This document shows positions 51,901 through 64,000 of a stretch of 64,000 bases of DNA, piece by piece (the stretch's first letter is position 1; each line of letters opens with the position of its first letter). The position numbers and the translations under genes are program-made. This stretch comes from Ascarosepion bandense. Taxonomy: Eukaryota > Mollusca > Cephalopoda > Sepiida > Sepiidae. Under the pieces are notes generated by a model. That model saw only the letters and a list, made by a program, of their open reading frames with translations, ran no database searches and was not told the origin of the DNA. The stretch covers positions 545,001 through 609,000 of the forward strand of contig JBBBDQ010001688.1 in NCBI GenBank assembly GCA_037127315.1. Direction: 5' to 3'.

Positions 51901-54900
51901 GTTGGTTCGTCTTTCTTCACACTTTCTACATCACACCGTGTATCTTGTTCTTTTCCTTTTCTCTACCTTCGCAACTGTTTACACTTCTGTGTTCACATCC
52001 TTCTCTTGCCTCTTTCTCTGTCACCGCCTGTAGTTGGTTCGTCTTTCTCTGCACTTTCTACATCACACCGTGTATCTTGTTCTTTTCCTTTCTCTCTACC
52101 TTCGAAACTGTTTTGACATCTGTGTTCACATCCTTCTCTTGCCCTTTCTCTGTCACCCACTGGAGTTGGTTCGTCTTTTCTCTACACTTTCTACATCACA
52201 CCTTGTATCTTTTTCCTTTCCTTTCTCTCTACCTTCGCAACTGTTTTCACTTCTGTGTTCACATACTTCTCTTGTCTTTCTCTGTCACCCCTTGTAGTTG
52301 GTTCGTCTTTCTCTTCACACTTTCTACATCACACTGTGTATCTTGTTCTTCTTTCTCTAGCTTCGGAACTGTTTTTACTGTATTCACATCCTTCGTTCTC
52401 TTTCTCTTGTCACCCCCTGTAGTTGGTTCGTCTTTTCTTCACACTTTCTGCATCGCACCGTGTATCTGTTCTTTCTCTTCTCTCACTGTCGCTACTGTTT
52501 TCACTTCTGTATTCACATCCTTCTCTTGCCCTTTCTCTGTCACCCCCTGTAGTTGGTTCGTCTTTCTATTCACACTGTCTACATCATCCTGTGTATCTTG
52601 TTCTTTCCTTTCTCTACATTCGCAACTGTTTTCACTTCTGTGTTCACATCCTTCTTTGCCCTTTCTCTGTCACACCCTGTAGTTGGTTCGTTTTTCTTCA
52701 CACTTTCTACATCACCCTGTGTATCTGTTCTTTTCCTTTCTCTCTACATTCGCTACCGTTTTCACTTCTGTATTCACATCCTTCTTGCCCTTTCTCTGTC
52801 ACCCTCAGTTGGTTAGTCTTTCTCATTCACACTTTCTACATCACACCGTGTATCTTTTTCCTTCCTTTCTCTCTACCTTCGCAACTGTTTTCACTTCTGT
52901 GTTCACATCCTTCTCTTTTCCTTTCTCTGTCACCCCCTGTAGTTGGTTCGTCATTCTCTTCACACTTTCTACATCACACCGTGTATCTTGTTCTTTTCCT
53001 TTTCTCTCTACCTTCGCAACTGTTTTCACTTCTGTGTTCACATCCTTCTCTTGCCCTTTCTCTGTCACCCCCTGTAGTTGGTTTGTCTTTCTTCACACTT
53101 TCTACATCACCCCGTGTGTATCTTGTTCTTTTCCTTTCTCTCACTCTTCGCAACTGTTTTCTACCTCTGTGTTCACATCCTTCTCTTGCCCTTTTCTCTG
53201 TCACCTCCTGTAGTTGGTTTGTCTTTCTCTTCACACTTTCTACATCACACCGTGTATCTTGTTCCTTTCCTTTCTCTCTACCTTCGCAACTGTTTTCACT
53301 TCTGTGTTCACATCCTTCTCTTGCTCCTTTTCTCTGTCACCTCCCCTGTCGTTGGTTCGTCTTCTTCTTCACACTTTCTACATCACACCGTGTATCTTCT
53401 TTCCTTTCTTTCTTACCTTCGCAACTGTTTTCACTTCTGTGTTCACATCCTTCTCTTGCCCTTTCTCTGTCACCCCCTGTAGTTGGTTTATCTTTCTCTT
53501 CACACTTTCACATCACACCGTGTATCTTGTTCTTTTCCCTTTCTCTACCTTCGCAACTGTTTACACTTCTGTGTTCACATCCTTCTCTTGTTCTTTCTCT
53601 GTCACCCCCTGAAGCTGGTTCGTCTTTTTCATTCACACTTTCTACATCACACCGTGTATCTTTTTCCTTTCCTTTCTCTCTACCTTCGCAACTGTTTTCT
53701 ACTTCTGTGTTCACATCCTTCTCTTGCCCTTTCTCTGTCACCCCCTGTAGTTGGTTCGTCTTTTCTTCACACTTTCTACATCACACCGTGTATCTTGTTC
53801 TTTTCCTTTCTCTCTACCTTCGAAATCGTTTTGACATCTGTGTTCACATCCTTCTCTTGCCCATTCTCTGTCACCCCCTGTAGTTGGTTTGTCTTTCTCT
53901 TCACACTTTCTACATCACCCCGTGTATCTTGTTCTTTTCCTTTCTCTCTACCTTCGCAACTGTTTTCACTTCTGTGTTCACATCCTTCTCTTGCCCTTTC
54001 TCTGTCACCCCCTGTAGTTGGTTTGTCTTTCTCTTCAAACTTTCTACATCACACCGTGTATCTTGTTCCTTTCCTTTCTCTCTACCTTCGCAACTGTTTT
54101 CACTTCAGTGTTCACATCCTTCTCTTGCCCTTTCCCTGTCACCCCCTGTAGTTGGTTCGTCTTTCTCTTCACACTTTCTACATCACACCGTGTATCTTGT
54201 TCTTTTCCTTTCTCTCTACCTTCGAAACTGTTTTGACATCTGTGTTCACATCCGTCTCTTGCTCTTTCTCTGTCACCCCCTGTCGTTGGTTCGTCTTTCT
54301 CTTCACACATTCTACATCACACCGTGTATCTTCTTCTTTTCCTTTCTTTCTACCTTCGCAACTGTTTTCACTTCTGTGTTCACATCCTTCTCTTGCCCTT
54401 TCTCTGTCACCCCCTGTAGTTGGTTCGTCTTTCTCTTCACACTTTCTACATCACACCGTGTATCTTGTTCTTTTCCTTTCTCTCTACCTTCGCAACTGTT
54501 TACACTTCTGTGTTCACATCCTTCTCTTGCCCTTTCTCTGTCACCGCCTGTAGTTGGTTCGTCTTTCTCTTGACACTTTCTACATCACACCGTGTATCTT
54601 CTTCTTTTCCTTTCTCTCTACCTTCGAAACTGTTTTGACATCTGTGTTCACATCCTTCTCTTGCCCTTTCTCTGTCACCCACTGGAGTTGGTTCGTCTTT
54701 CTCTTCACACTTTCTACATCACACCATGTAACTTTTTCCTTTCCTTTCTCTCTACCTTCGCAACTGTTTTCACTTCTGTGTTCACATCCTTCTCTTGCCC
54801 TTTCTCTGTCACCCCCTGCAGTTGGTTCGTCTTCTTTTCTCTTCACACTTTCTACATCACACCGTGTATCTTGTTCCTTTCCTTTCTCTCTAGCTTCGGA

Positions 54901-57900
54901 ACTGTTTTCACTTCTGTATTCACATCCTTCTCTTGCCCTTTCTCTGTCACCCCCTGTAGTTGGTTCGTCTTTCTCTTCACACTTTCTGCATCACACCGTG
55001 TATCTGTTCTTTTCCTTTCTCTCTACCGTCGCTACTGTTTTCACTTCTGTATTCACATCCTTCTCTTGCCCTTTCTCTGTCACCTCTGTAGTTGGTTCGT
55101 CTTTCTTCACACTTTCTACATCACACCGTGTATCTTGTTCTTTTCTCTCTACATTCGCAACTGTTTTCACTTCTGTGTTCACATCCTTCTCTTGCCCTTT
55201 CTCTGTCACACCCTGTAGTTGGTTCGTTTTTCTCTTCACACTTTCTACATCACCCTGTGTATCTGTTCTTTCCTTTTCTCTACATTCGCTACTGTTTTCA
55301 CTTCTGTATTCACATCCTTCTCTTGCCCTTTCTCTGTCACCCCCTGTAGTTGGTTCGTCTTTCTATTCACACTTTCTACATCACACCGTGTATCTTTTTC
55401 CTTCCTTCTCTACCTTCGCAACTGTTTTCACTTCTGTGTTCACATCCTTCTCTTGTCCTTTCTCTGTCACCCCCTGTAGTTGGTTCGTCATTCTCTTCAC
55501 ACTTTCTACATCACACCGTGTATCTTGTTCTTTTCCTTTCTCTCTACCTTCGCAACTGTTTTCACTTCTGTGTTCACATCCTTCTCTTTGCCCTTTCTCT
55601 GCCCCCTGTAGTTGGTTTGTCTTTCTCTTCACACTTTCTACATCACCCCGTGTATCTGTTCTTTTCCTTTCTCTCTACATTCGCTACTGTTTTCACTTCT
55701 GTATTCACATCCTTCTCTTGCCCTTTCTCTGTCACCCCCTGTAGTTGGTTCGTCTTTCTATTCACACTTTCTACATCACACCGTGTATCTTTTTTTCCTT
55801 TCCTTTCTCTCTACCTTCGCAACTGTTTTCAAATTTCTGTGTTCACATCCTTCTCTTGTCCTTTCTCTGTCACCCCCTGTAGTTGGTTCGTCATTCTCTT
55901 CACACTTTCTACATCACACCGTGTATCTTGTTCTTTTCCTTTCTCTCTACCTTCGCAACTGTTTTCACTTCAGTGTTCACATCCTTCTCTTGCCCTTTCC
56001 CTGTCACCCCCTGTAGTTGGTTCGTCTTTCTCTTCACACTTTCTACATCACACCGTGTATCTTGTTCTTTTCCTTTCTCTCTACCTTCGAAACTGTTTTG
56101 ACATCTGTGTTCACATCCTTCTCTTGCCCTTTCTCTGTCACCCCCTGTAGTTGGTTCGTCTTTCTCTTCACACTTTCTACACATCACACCGTGTATCTTG
56201 TTCTTTTCCTTTCTCTCTACCTTCGAAACTGTTTTGACATCTGTGTTCACATCCGTCTCTTGCTCTTTCTCTGTCACCCCCTGTCGTTGGTTCGTCTTTT
56301 TCTTCACACATTCTACATCACACCGTGTATCTCTTTCTTTTCCTTTCTTTCTACCTTCGCAACTGTTTTCACTTCTGTGTTCACATCCTTCTCTTGCCCT
56401 TTCTCTGTCACCCCCTGTAGTTGGTTCGTCTTTTCCTTTCACACTTTCTACATCACACCGTGTATCTTGTTCTTTTCCTTTCTCTCTACCTTCGCAACTG
56501 TTTACACTTCTGTGTTCACATCCTTCTCTTGCCCTTTCTCTGTCACCGCCTGTAGTTGGTTCGTCTTTCTCTTCACACTTTCTACATCACACCGTGTATC
56601 TTGTTCTTTTCCTTTCTCTCTACCTTCGAAACTGTTTTGACATCTGTGTTCACATCCTTCTCTTGCCCTTTCTCTGTCACCCACTGGAGTTGGTTCGTCT
56701 TTCTTCACACTTTCTACATCACACCTTGTATCTTTTTCCTTTCCTTTCTCTCTACCTTCGCAACTGTTTTCTACTTCTGTGTTCACATACTTCTCTTGCC
56801 CTTTCTCTGTCACCCCCTGTAGTTGGTTCGTCTTTCTTCACACTTTCTACATCACACCGTGTATCTTGTTCCTTTCCTTTCTCTCTAGCTTCGGAACTGT
56901 TTTCACTTCTGTATTCACATCCTTCTCTTGCCCTTTCTCTGTCACCCCTGTAGTTGGTTCGTCTTCTTCATTATCTTCTGCATCGCAATCGTGTATCTGT
57001 TCTTTTCCTTTCTCTCTACCGTCGCTACTGTTTTCACTTCTGTATTCACATCCTTCTCTTGCCCTTTCTCTGTCACCCCCTGTAGTTGGTTCGTCTTTCT
57101 ATTCACACTGTCTACATCACCCTGTGTATCTTGTTCTTTTCCTTTCTCTCTACATTCGCAACTGTTTTCACTTCTGTGTTCACATCCTTCTCTTGCCCTT
57201 TCTCTGTCACACCCTGTAGTTGGTTCGTTTTTCTCTTCACACTTTCTACATCAACTGTGTATCTGTTCTTTTCCTTTCTCTCTACATTCGCTACTGTTTT
57301 CACTTCTGTATTCACATCCTTCTCTTGCCCTTTCTCTGTCACCCCCTGTAGTTGGTTCGTCTTTCTATTCACACTTTCTACCACACCGTGTATCTTTTTT
57401 CCTTTCCTTTCTCTCTACCTTCGCAACTGTTTTCACTTCTGTGTTCACATCCTTCTCTTTTCCTTTCTCTGTCACTCCCTGTAGTTGGTTCGTCATTCTC
57501 TTCACACTTTCTACATCACACCGTGTATCTTGTTCTTTTCCTTTCTCTTCTACCTTCGCAACTGTTTTCACTTCTGTGCTCACATCCTTCTCTTGCCCTT
57601 TCTCTGTCACCCCCTGTAGTTGGTTTGTCTTTCTCTTCACACTTTCTACATCACCCCGTGTATCTTGTTCTTTTCCTTTCTCTCTACCTTCGCAACTGTT
57701 TTCACTTCTGTGTTCACATCCTTCTCTTGCCCTTTCTCTGTCACCCCCTGTAGTTGGTTTGTCTTTCTCTTCACACTTTCTACATCACACCGTGTATCTT
57801 GTTCCTTTCCTTTCTCTCTACCTTCGCAACTGTTTTCACTTCTGTAACTACATCCTTCTCTTGCCCTTTCTCTCTGTCACCCCCTGTCGTTGGTTCGTCT

Positions 57901-60900
57901 TTCTCTTCACACTTTCTACATCACACCGTGTATCTTCTTCTTTTCCTTTCTTTCTACCTTCGCAACTGTTTTCACTTCTGTGTTCACATCCTTCTCTTGC
58001 CCTTTCTCTGTCACCCCCCGTAGTTGGTTTATCTTTCTCTTCACACTTTCTACATCACACCGTGTATCTTGTTCTTTTTTTCTCTCTACCTCGCAACTGT
58101 TTACACTTCTGTGTTCACATCCTCTTCTGCCTTTCTGTTGCCCCCTGTTATTCCGTCTTCCACCACTTTCTCTTGCAATCACAACGTGTATCTTTTTTTT
58201 TTTCCTTTTCCTTTCTTCTTCCACTCAACTATGTTTTCACTTCTGTGTTCACATCCTTCTCTTGCCCTTTCTCTGTCACCCCCTGTAGTTGGTTCGTCTT
58301 TCTCTTCACACTTTCTACATCACACCGTGTATCTTGTTCTTTTCCTTTCTCTCTACCTTCGAAACTGTTTTGACATCTGTGTCTACATCCTTCTCTTTCT
58401 CTGTCACACCCTGGAGTTGGTTCGTCTTTCTCTTCACACTTTCTACATCACACCGTGTATCTTGTTCTTTTCCTTTCTCTCTACCTTCGCAACTGTTTAC
58501 ACTTCTGTGTTCACATCCTTCTCTTGCCCTTTCTCTGTCACCGCCTGTAGTTGGTTCGTCTTTCTCTTGACACTTTCTACATCACACCGTGTATCTTGTT
58601 CTTTCCTTTCTCTCACCTTCGAAACTGTTTTGACATCTGTGTTCACATCCTTCTCTTGCCCTTTCTCTGTCACCCACTGAGTTGTCTGTCTTTCTCTTCA
58701 CACTTTCACATCACACCTTGTATCTTTTCCTTTCCTTTCTCTCTACCTTCGCAACTGTTTTCACTTCTGTGTTCAATACTTCTCTTGCCCTTTCTCTGTC
58801 ACCCCCTGTAGTTGGTCTGTCTTTCTCTTCACACTTTCTACATCACACCGTGTATCTTGTTCCTTTCCTTTCTCTAGCTTCGGAACTGTTTTCACTTCTG
58901 TATTCACATCCTTCTCTTGCCCTTTCTCTGTCACCCCCCTGTAGTTGGTTCGTCTTCTCACACTTTCTGCATCACACCGTGTATCTGTTCTTTTTCCTTT
59001 CTCTCTACCGTCGCTACTGTTTTCACTTCTGTATTCATATCCTTCTCTTGCCCTTTCTCTGTCACCCCCTGTAGTTGGTTCGTCTTTCTATTCACACTGT
59101 CTACATCACCCTGTGTATCTTGTTCTTTTCCTTTCTCTCTACATTCGCAACTGTTTTCACTTCTGTGTTCACATCCTTCTCTTGCCCTTTCTCTGTCACA
59201 CCCTGTAGTTGGTTCGTTTTTCTCTTCACACTTTCTACATCACCCTGTGTATCTGTTCTTTTCCTTTCTCTCTACATTCGCTACTGTTTTCACTTCTGTA
59301 TTCACATCCTTCTCTTGCCCTTTCTCTGTCACCCCCTGTAGTTGGTTCGTCTTTCTATTCACACTTTCTACATCACACCGTGTATCTTTTTCCTTTCCTT
59401 TCTCTCTTCCTTCGCAACTGTTTTCACTTCTGTGTTCACATCCTTCTCTTTTCCTTTCTCTGTCACCCCCTGTAGTTGGTTCGTCATTCTCTTCACACTT
59501 TCTACATCACACCGTGTATCTTGTTCTTTTCCTTTCTCTCTACCTTCGCAACTGTTTTCACTTCTGTGTTCACATCCTTCTCTTGCCCTTTCTCTGTCAC
59601 CCCCTGTAGTTGGTTTGTCTTTCTCTTCACACTTTCTACATCACCCCGTGTATCTTGTTCTTTTCCTTTCTCTCTACCTTCGCAACTGTTTTCACTTCTG
59701 TGTTCACATCCTTCTCTTGCCCTTTCTCTGTCACCCCCTGTAGTTGGTTTGTCTTTCTCTTCACACTTTCTACATCACACCGTGTATCTTGTTCTTTTCC
59801 TTTCTCTCTACCTTCGCAACTGTTTACACTTCTGTGTTCACATCCTTCTCTTGCCCTTTCTCTGTCACCCCCTGTAGTTGGTTCGTCTTTCTCTTCACAC
59901 TTTCTGCATCACACCGTGTATCTTTTTCCTTTCCTTTCTCTCTACCTTCGCAACTGTTTTCACTTCTGTGTTCACATCCTTCTCTTGCCCTTTCTCTGTC
60001 ACCCCCTGTAGTTGGTTCGTCTTTCTCTTCACACTTTCTACATCACACCGTGTATCTTGTTCTTTTCCTTTCTCTCTACCTTCGAAACTGTTTTGACATC
60101 TGTGTTCACATCCTTCTCTTGCCCTTTCTCTGTCACACCCTGGAGTTGGTTCGTCTTTCTCTTCACACTTTCTACATCACACCTTGTATCTTTTTCCTTT
60201 CCTTTCTCTCTACCTTCGCAACTGTTTTCACTTCTGTGTTCACATCCTTCTCTCGCCCTTTCTCTGTCACCCCCTGTAGTTGGTTCGTCTTTCTCTTCAC
60301 ACTTTCTACATCACACCGTGTATCTTGTTCTTTTCCTTTATCTCTACCTTCGAAACTGTTTTGACATCTGTATTCACATCCTTCTCTTGCCCTTTCTCTG
60401 TCACCCCCTGTAGTTGGTTCGTCTTTCTCTTCACACTTTCTACATAACACCGTATATCTTTTTCCTTTCCTTTCTCTCTACCTTCGCAACTGTTTTCACT
60501 TCTGTGTTCACATCCTTCTCTTGCCCTTTCTCTGTCACCCCCTGCAGTTGGTTCGTCTTTCTTCTTACACTTTCTACATCACACCGTGTATCTTGTCCCT
60601 TTCCTTTCTCTCTAGCTTCGGAACTGTTTTCACTTCCGTATTCACATCCTTCTCTTGCCCTTTCTCTGTCACCCCCTGTAGTTGGTTCTTCTTTCTATTC
60701 ACACTTTCTGCATCACACCGTGTATCTGTTCTTTTCCTTTCTCTCTACCGTCGCTACTGTTTTCACTTCTGTATTCACATCCTTCTCTTGCACTTTCTCT
60801 GTCACCCCCTGTAGTTGGTTCGTCTTTCTATTCTCACTTTCTACATCACCCTGTGTATCTTGTTCTTTTCCTTTCTCTCTACATTCGCAACTGTTTTCAC

Positions 60901-63900
60901 TTCTGTGTTCACATCCTTCTCTTGCCCTTTTTCTCTGTCACACCCTGTAGTTGGTTCGTTTTTCTCTTCACACTTTCTACATCACCCTCTGTATCTTGTT
61001 TTTTTTCCTTTCTCCCTACCTTCGCAACTGTTTTCACTTCTGTGTTCACATCCTTCTCTTGCCCTTTCTCTGTCACCCCCTGTAGTTGGTTTGTCTTTCT
61101 CTTCACACTTTCTACATCACACCGTGTATCTTTTTCCTTTCCTTTCTCTCTACCTTCGCAACTGTTTTCACTTCTGTGTTCACATCCTTCTCTTGCCCTT
61201 TCTCTGTCACCCCCTGTCGTTGGTTCGTCTTTCTCTTCACACTTTCTACATCACACCGTGTATCTTCTTCTTTTCCTTTCTTTCTACCTTCGCAACTGTT
61301 TTCACTTCTGTGTTCACATCCTTCTCTTGCCCTTTCTCTGTCACCCCCTGTAGTTGGTTTGTCTTTCTCTTCACACTTTCTACATCACACCGTGTATCTT
61401 GTTCTTTTCCTTTCTCTCTACCTTCGCAACTGTTTACACTTCTGTGTTCACATCCTTCTCTTGCCCTTTCTCTGTCACCCCCTGTAGTTGGTTCGTCTTT
61501 CTCTTCACACTTTCTGCATCACACCGTGTATCTTTTTCCTTTCCTTTCTCTCTACCTTCGCAACTGTTTTCACTTCTGTGTTCACATCCTTCTCTTGCCC
61601 TTTCTCTGTCACCCCCTGTAGTTGGTTCGTCTTTCTCTTCACACTTTCTACATCACACCGTGTATCTTGTTCTTTTCCTTTCTCTCTACCTTCGAAACTG
61701 TTTTGACATCTGTGTTCACATCCTTCTCTTGCCCTTTCTCTGTCACACCCTGGAGTTGGTTCGTCTTTCTCTTCACACTTTCTACATCACACCGTGTATC
61801 TTGTTCTTTTCCTTTCTCTCTACCTTCGCAACTGTTTACACTTCTGTGTTCACATCCTTCTCTTGCCCTTTCTCTGTCACCGCCTGTAGTTGGTTCGTCT
61901 TTCTCTTGACACTTTCTACATCACACCGTGTATCTTGTTCTTTTCCTTTCTCTCTACCTTCGAAACTGTTTTGACATCTGTGTTCACATCCTTCTCTTGC
62001 CCTTTCTCTGTCACCCACTGGAGTTGGTTCGTCTTTCTCTTCACACTTTCTACATCACACCTTGTATCTTTTTCCTTTCCTTTCTCTCTACCTTCGCAAC
62101 TGTTTTCACTTCTGTGTTCACATACTTCTCTTGCCCTTTCTCTGTCACCCCCTGTAGTTGGTTCGTCTTTCTCTTCACACTTTCTACATCACACCGTGTA
62201 TCTTGTTCCTTTCCTTTCTCTCTAGCTTCGGAACTGTTTTCACTTCTGTATTCACATCCTTCTCTTGCCCTTTCTCTGTCACCCCCTGTAGTTGGTTCGT
62301 CTTTCTCTTCACACTTTCTGCATCACACCGTGTATCTGTTCTTTTCCTTTCTCTCTACCGTCGCTACTGTTTTCACTTCTGTATTCACATCCTTCTCTTG
62401 CCCTTTCTCTGTCACCCCCTGTAGTTGGTTCGTCTTTCTATTCACACTGTCTACATCACCCTGTGTATCTTGTTCTTTTCCTTTCTCTCTACATTCGCAA
62501 CTGTTTTCACTTCTGTGTTCACATCCTTCTCTTGCCCTTTCTCTGTCACACCCTGTAGTTGGTTCGTTTTTCTCTTCACACTTTCTACATCACCCTGTGT
62601 ATCTGTTCTTTTCCTTTCTCTCTACATTCGCTACTGTTTTCACTTCTGTATTCACATCCTTCTCTTGCCCTTTCTCTGTCACCCCCTGTAGTTGGTTCGT
62701 CTTTCTATTCACACTTTCTACATCACACCGTGTATCTTTTTCCTTTCCTTTCTCTCTACCTTCGCAACTGTTTTCACTTCTGTGTTCACATCCTTCTCTT
62801 TTCCTTTCTCTGTCACCCCCTGTAGTTGGTTCGTCATTCTCTTCACACTTTCTACATCACACCGTGTATCTTGTTCTTTTCCTTTCTCTCTACCTTCGCA
62901 ACTGTTTTCACTTCTGTGTTCACATCCTTCTCTTGCCCTTTCTCTGTCACCCCCTGTAGTTGGTTTGTCTTTCTCTTCACACTTTCTACATCACCCCGTG
63001 TATCTTGTTCTTTTCCTTTCTCTCTACCTTCGCAACTGTTTTCACTTCTGTGTTCACATCCTTCTCTTGCCCTTTCTCTGTCACCCCCTGTAGTTGGTTT
63101 GTCTTTCTCTTCACACTTTCTACATCACACCGTGTATCTTTTTCCTTTCCTTTCTCTCTACCTTCGCAACTGTTTTCACTTCTGTATTCACATCCTTCTC
63201 TTGCCCTTTCTCTGTCACCCCCTGTCGTTGGTTCGTCTTTCTCTTCACACTTTCTACATCACACCGTGTATCTTCTTCTTTTCCTTTCTTTCTACCTTCG
63301 CAACTGTTTTCACTTCTGTGTTCACATCCTTCTCTTGCCCTTTCTCTGTCACCCCCTGTAGTTGGTTTGTCTTTCTCTTCACACTTTCTACATCACACCG
63401 TGTATCTTGTTCTTTTCCTTTCTCTCTACCTTCGCAACTGTTTACACTTCTGTGTTCACATCCTTCTCTTGCCCTTTCTCTGTCACCCCCTGTAGTTGGT
63501 TCGTCTTTCTCTTCACACTTTCTGCATCACACCGTGTATCTTTTTCCTTTCCTTTCTCTCTACCTTCGCAACTGTTTTCACTTCTGTGTTCACATCCTTC
63601 TCTTGCCCTTTCTCTGTCACCCCCTGTAGTTGGTTCGTCTTTCTCTTCACACTTTCTACATCACACCGTGTATCTTGTTCTTTTCCTTTCTCTCTACCTT
63701 CGAAACTGTTTTGACATCTGTGTTCACATCCTTCTCTTGCCCTTTCTCTGTCACACCCTGGAGTTGGTTCGTCTTTCTCTTCACACTTTCTACATCACAC
63801 CTTGTATCTTTTTCCTTTCCTTTCTCTCTACCTTCGCAACTGTTTTCACTTCTGTGTTCACATCCTTCTCTCGCCCTTTCTCTGTCACCCCCTGTAGTTG

Positions 63901-64000
63901 GTTCGTCTTTCTCTTCACACTTTCTACATCACACCGTGTATCTTGTTCTTTTCCTTTATCTCTACCTTCGAAACTGTTTTGACATCTGTATTCACATCCT
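48961..64000 (+). repeat. 134-bp satellite array, >15 kb, runs off the window
   Basis: About 112 monomers. Each contains CTTCACACTTTCTACATCAC, ACCGTGTATCTTGTTC, CTTTCTCTCTACCTTCGCAA and CTTCTGTGTTCACATCCTTC, then TTGCCCTTTCTCTGTCACCC and CCTGTAGTTGGTTCG. 134 is 3x44+2, so every frame is read in turn and the only regular plus-strand stop is TAG in CCTGTAGTT; frames of 402 bp or longer follow from this and are not genes. Variant monomers (ACATTCGCTACTG, CTTCGAAACTGTTTTGACAT, TTCGTCATTCTC, AGCTTCGGAACTG) recur in a fixed order, so a higher-order structure exists. Blocks about 50300-53880 and 54830-59070 have many single-base indels; the others keep exact 134-bp spacing. Confidence 0.97.

Noticed and set aside
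48961..64000. Dozens of long open frames (up to 486 codons, plus-strand Ser/Phe/Leu-rich; minus-strand Lys/Glu-rich) that look like a repetitive protein family
   Set aside because: They are products of the 134-bp satellite: the period is 3n+2, so the same DNA is read in three frames in turn, and starts and stops recur at the same monomer positions.
48961..64000. CRISPR-like array
   Set aside because: Monomers are contiguous with no unique spacers; this is a satellite in a eukaryotic background.

Overview
The window looks like gene-poor, repeat-dominated DNA from a marine invertebrate. A mollusc, probably a cephalopod, is my best guess, but a crustacean cannot be excluded. The reasons are abundant (TA)n and (TG)n microsatellites, tRNA-derived SINEs with an (ACTG)n tail, several families of non-LTR retrotransposons, Penelope-like elements (PLEs), IS630-Tc1-mariner remnants and one animal-type Ty1/copia element. 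No intact host protein-coding gene can be supported. Almost every open frame is a transposon remnant or a by-product of tandem repeats. Family names (LINE-A to LINE-D, SINE-A, PLE-1 to PLE-3) are local labels used only in this answer.

Layout. 1-5,290: LINE fragments, a ~1 kb direct duplication (1-987 and 4172-5165) and three SINE-A copies. 5,290-9,400: AT-rich DNA with a CCAATCA-rich patch and a fold-back element embedded in (TA)n. 9,430-11,000 and 16,740-17,905: decayed Penelope-like elements on the minus strand. 11,391-15,130: a SINE dimer, a tRNA-Leu-like sequence, LINE-C, LINE-B and mariner remnants. 18,441-21,690: a decayed DNA transposon split by a 1,481-bp solo LTR. 22,214-25,250: LINE-A, SINEs and a 10-bp minisatellite. 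26,380-29,050: Tc1 remnant, tRNA-like repeat, and a PLE endonuclease end followed by a hammerhead-ribozyme fold. 29,936-36,885: LINE-A fragments and PLE-derived inverted repeats. 36,893-43,104: a second copy of the DNA transposon, split by a complete, young Ty1/copia element (37,702-42,243) with two 259-bp LTRs, a 5-bp target duplication, gag and pol. 43,931-44,212: a 5S rRNA-like sequence followed by a SINE-A head. 44,557-46,223: a 14-bp satellite. 48,690-64,000: a LINE-A end that runs directly into a >15-kb array of a 134-bp satellite.

How the parts relate. The nesting gives relative ages: the copia element (LTRs differ at 2 of 259 sites) sits inside a decayed DNA transposon that itself abuts a LINE-A remnant. 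The 134-bp satellite begins right after the LINE-A stop codon and resembles LINE-A 3' UTRs elsewhere in the window, so it probably arose by expansion of a retrotransposon tail. PLE fragments carry or adjoin hammerhead-like motifs; two of these fold into all three hammerhead stems, each with a different defect. The most notable observations are the LINE-to-satellite transition, the hammerhead folds, the copia primer site matching the anticodon arm of initiator tRNA, and the alternation of clean and indel-rich blocks in the satellite, which may be an assembly artefact.
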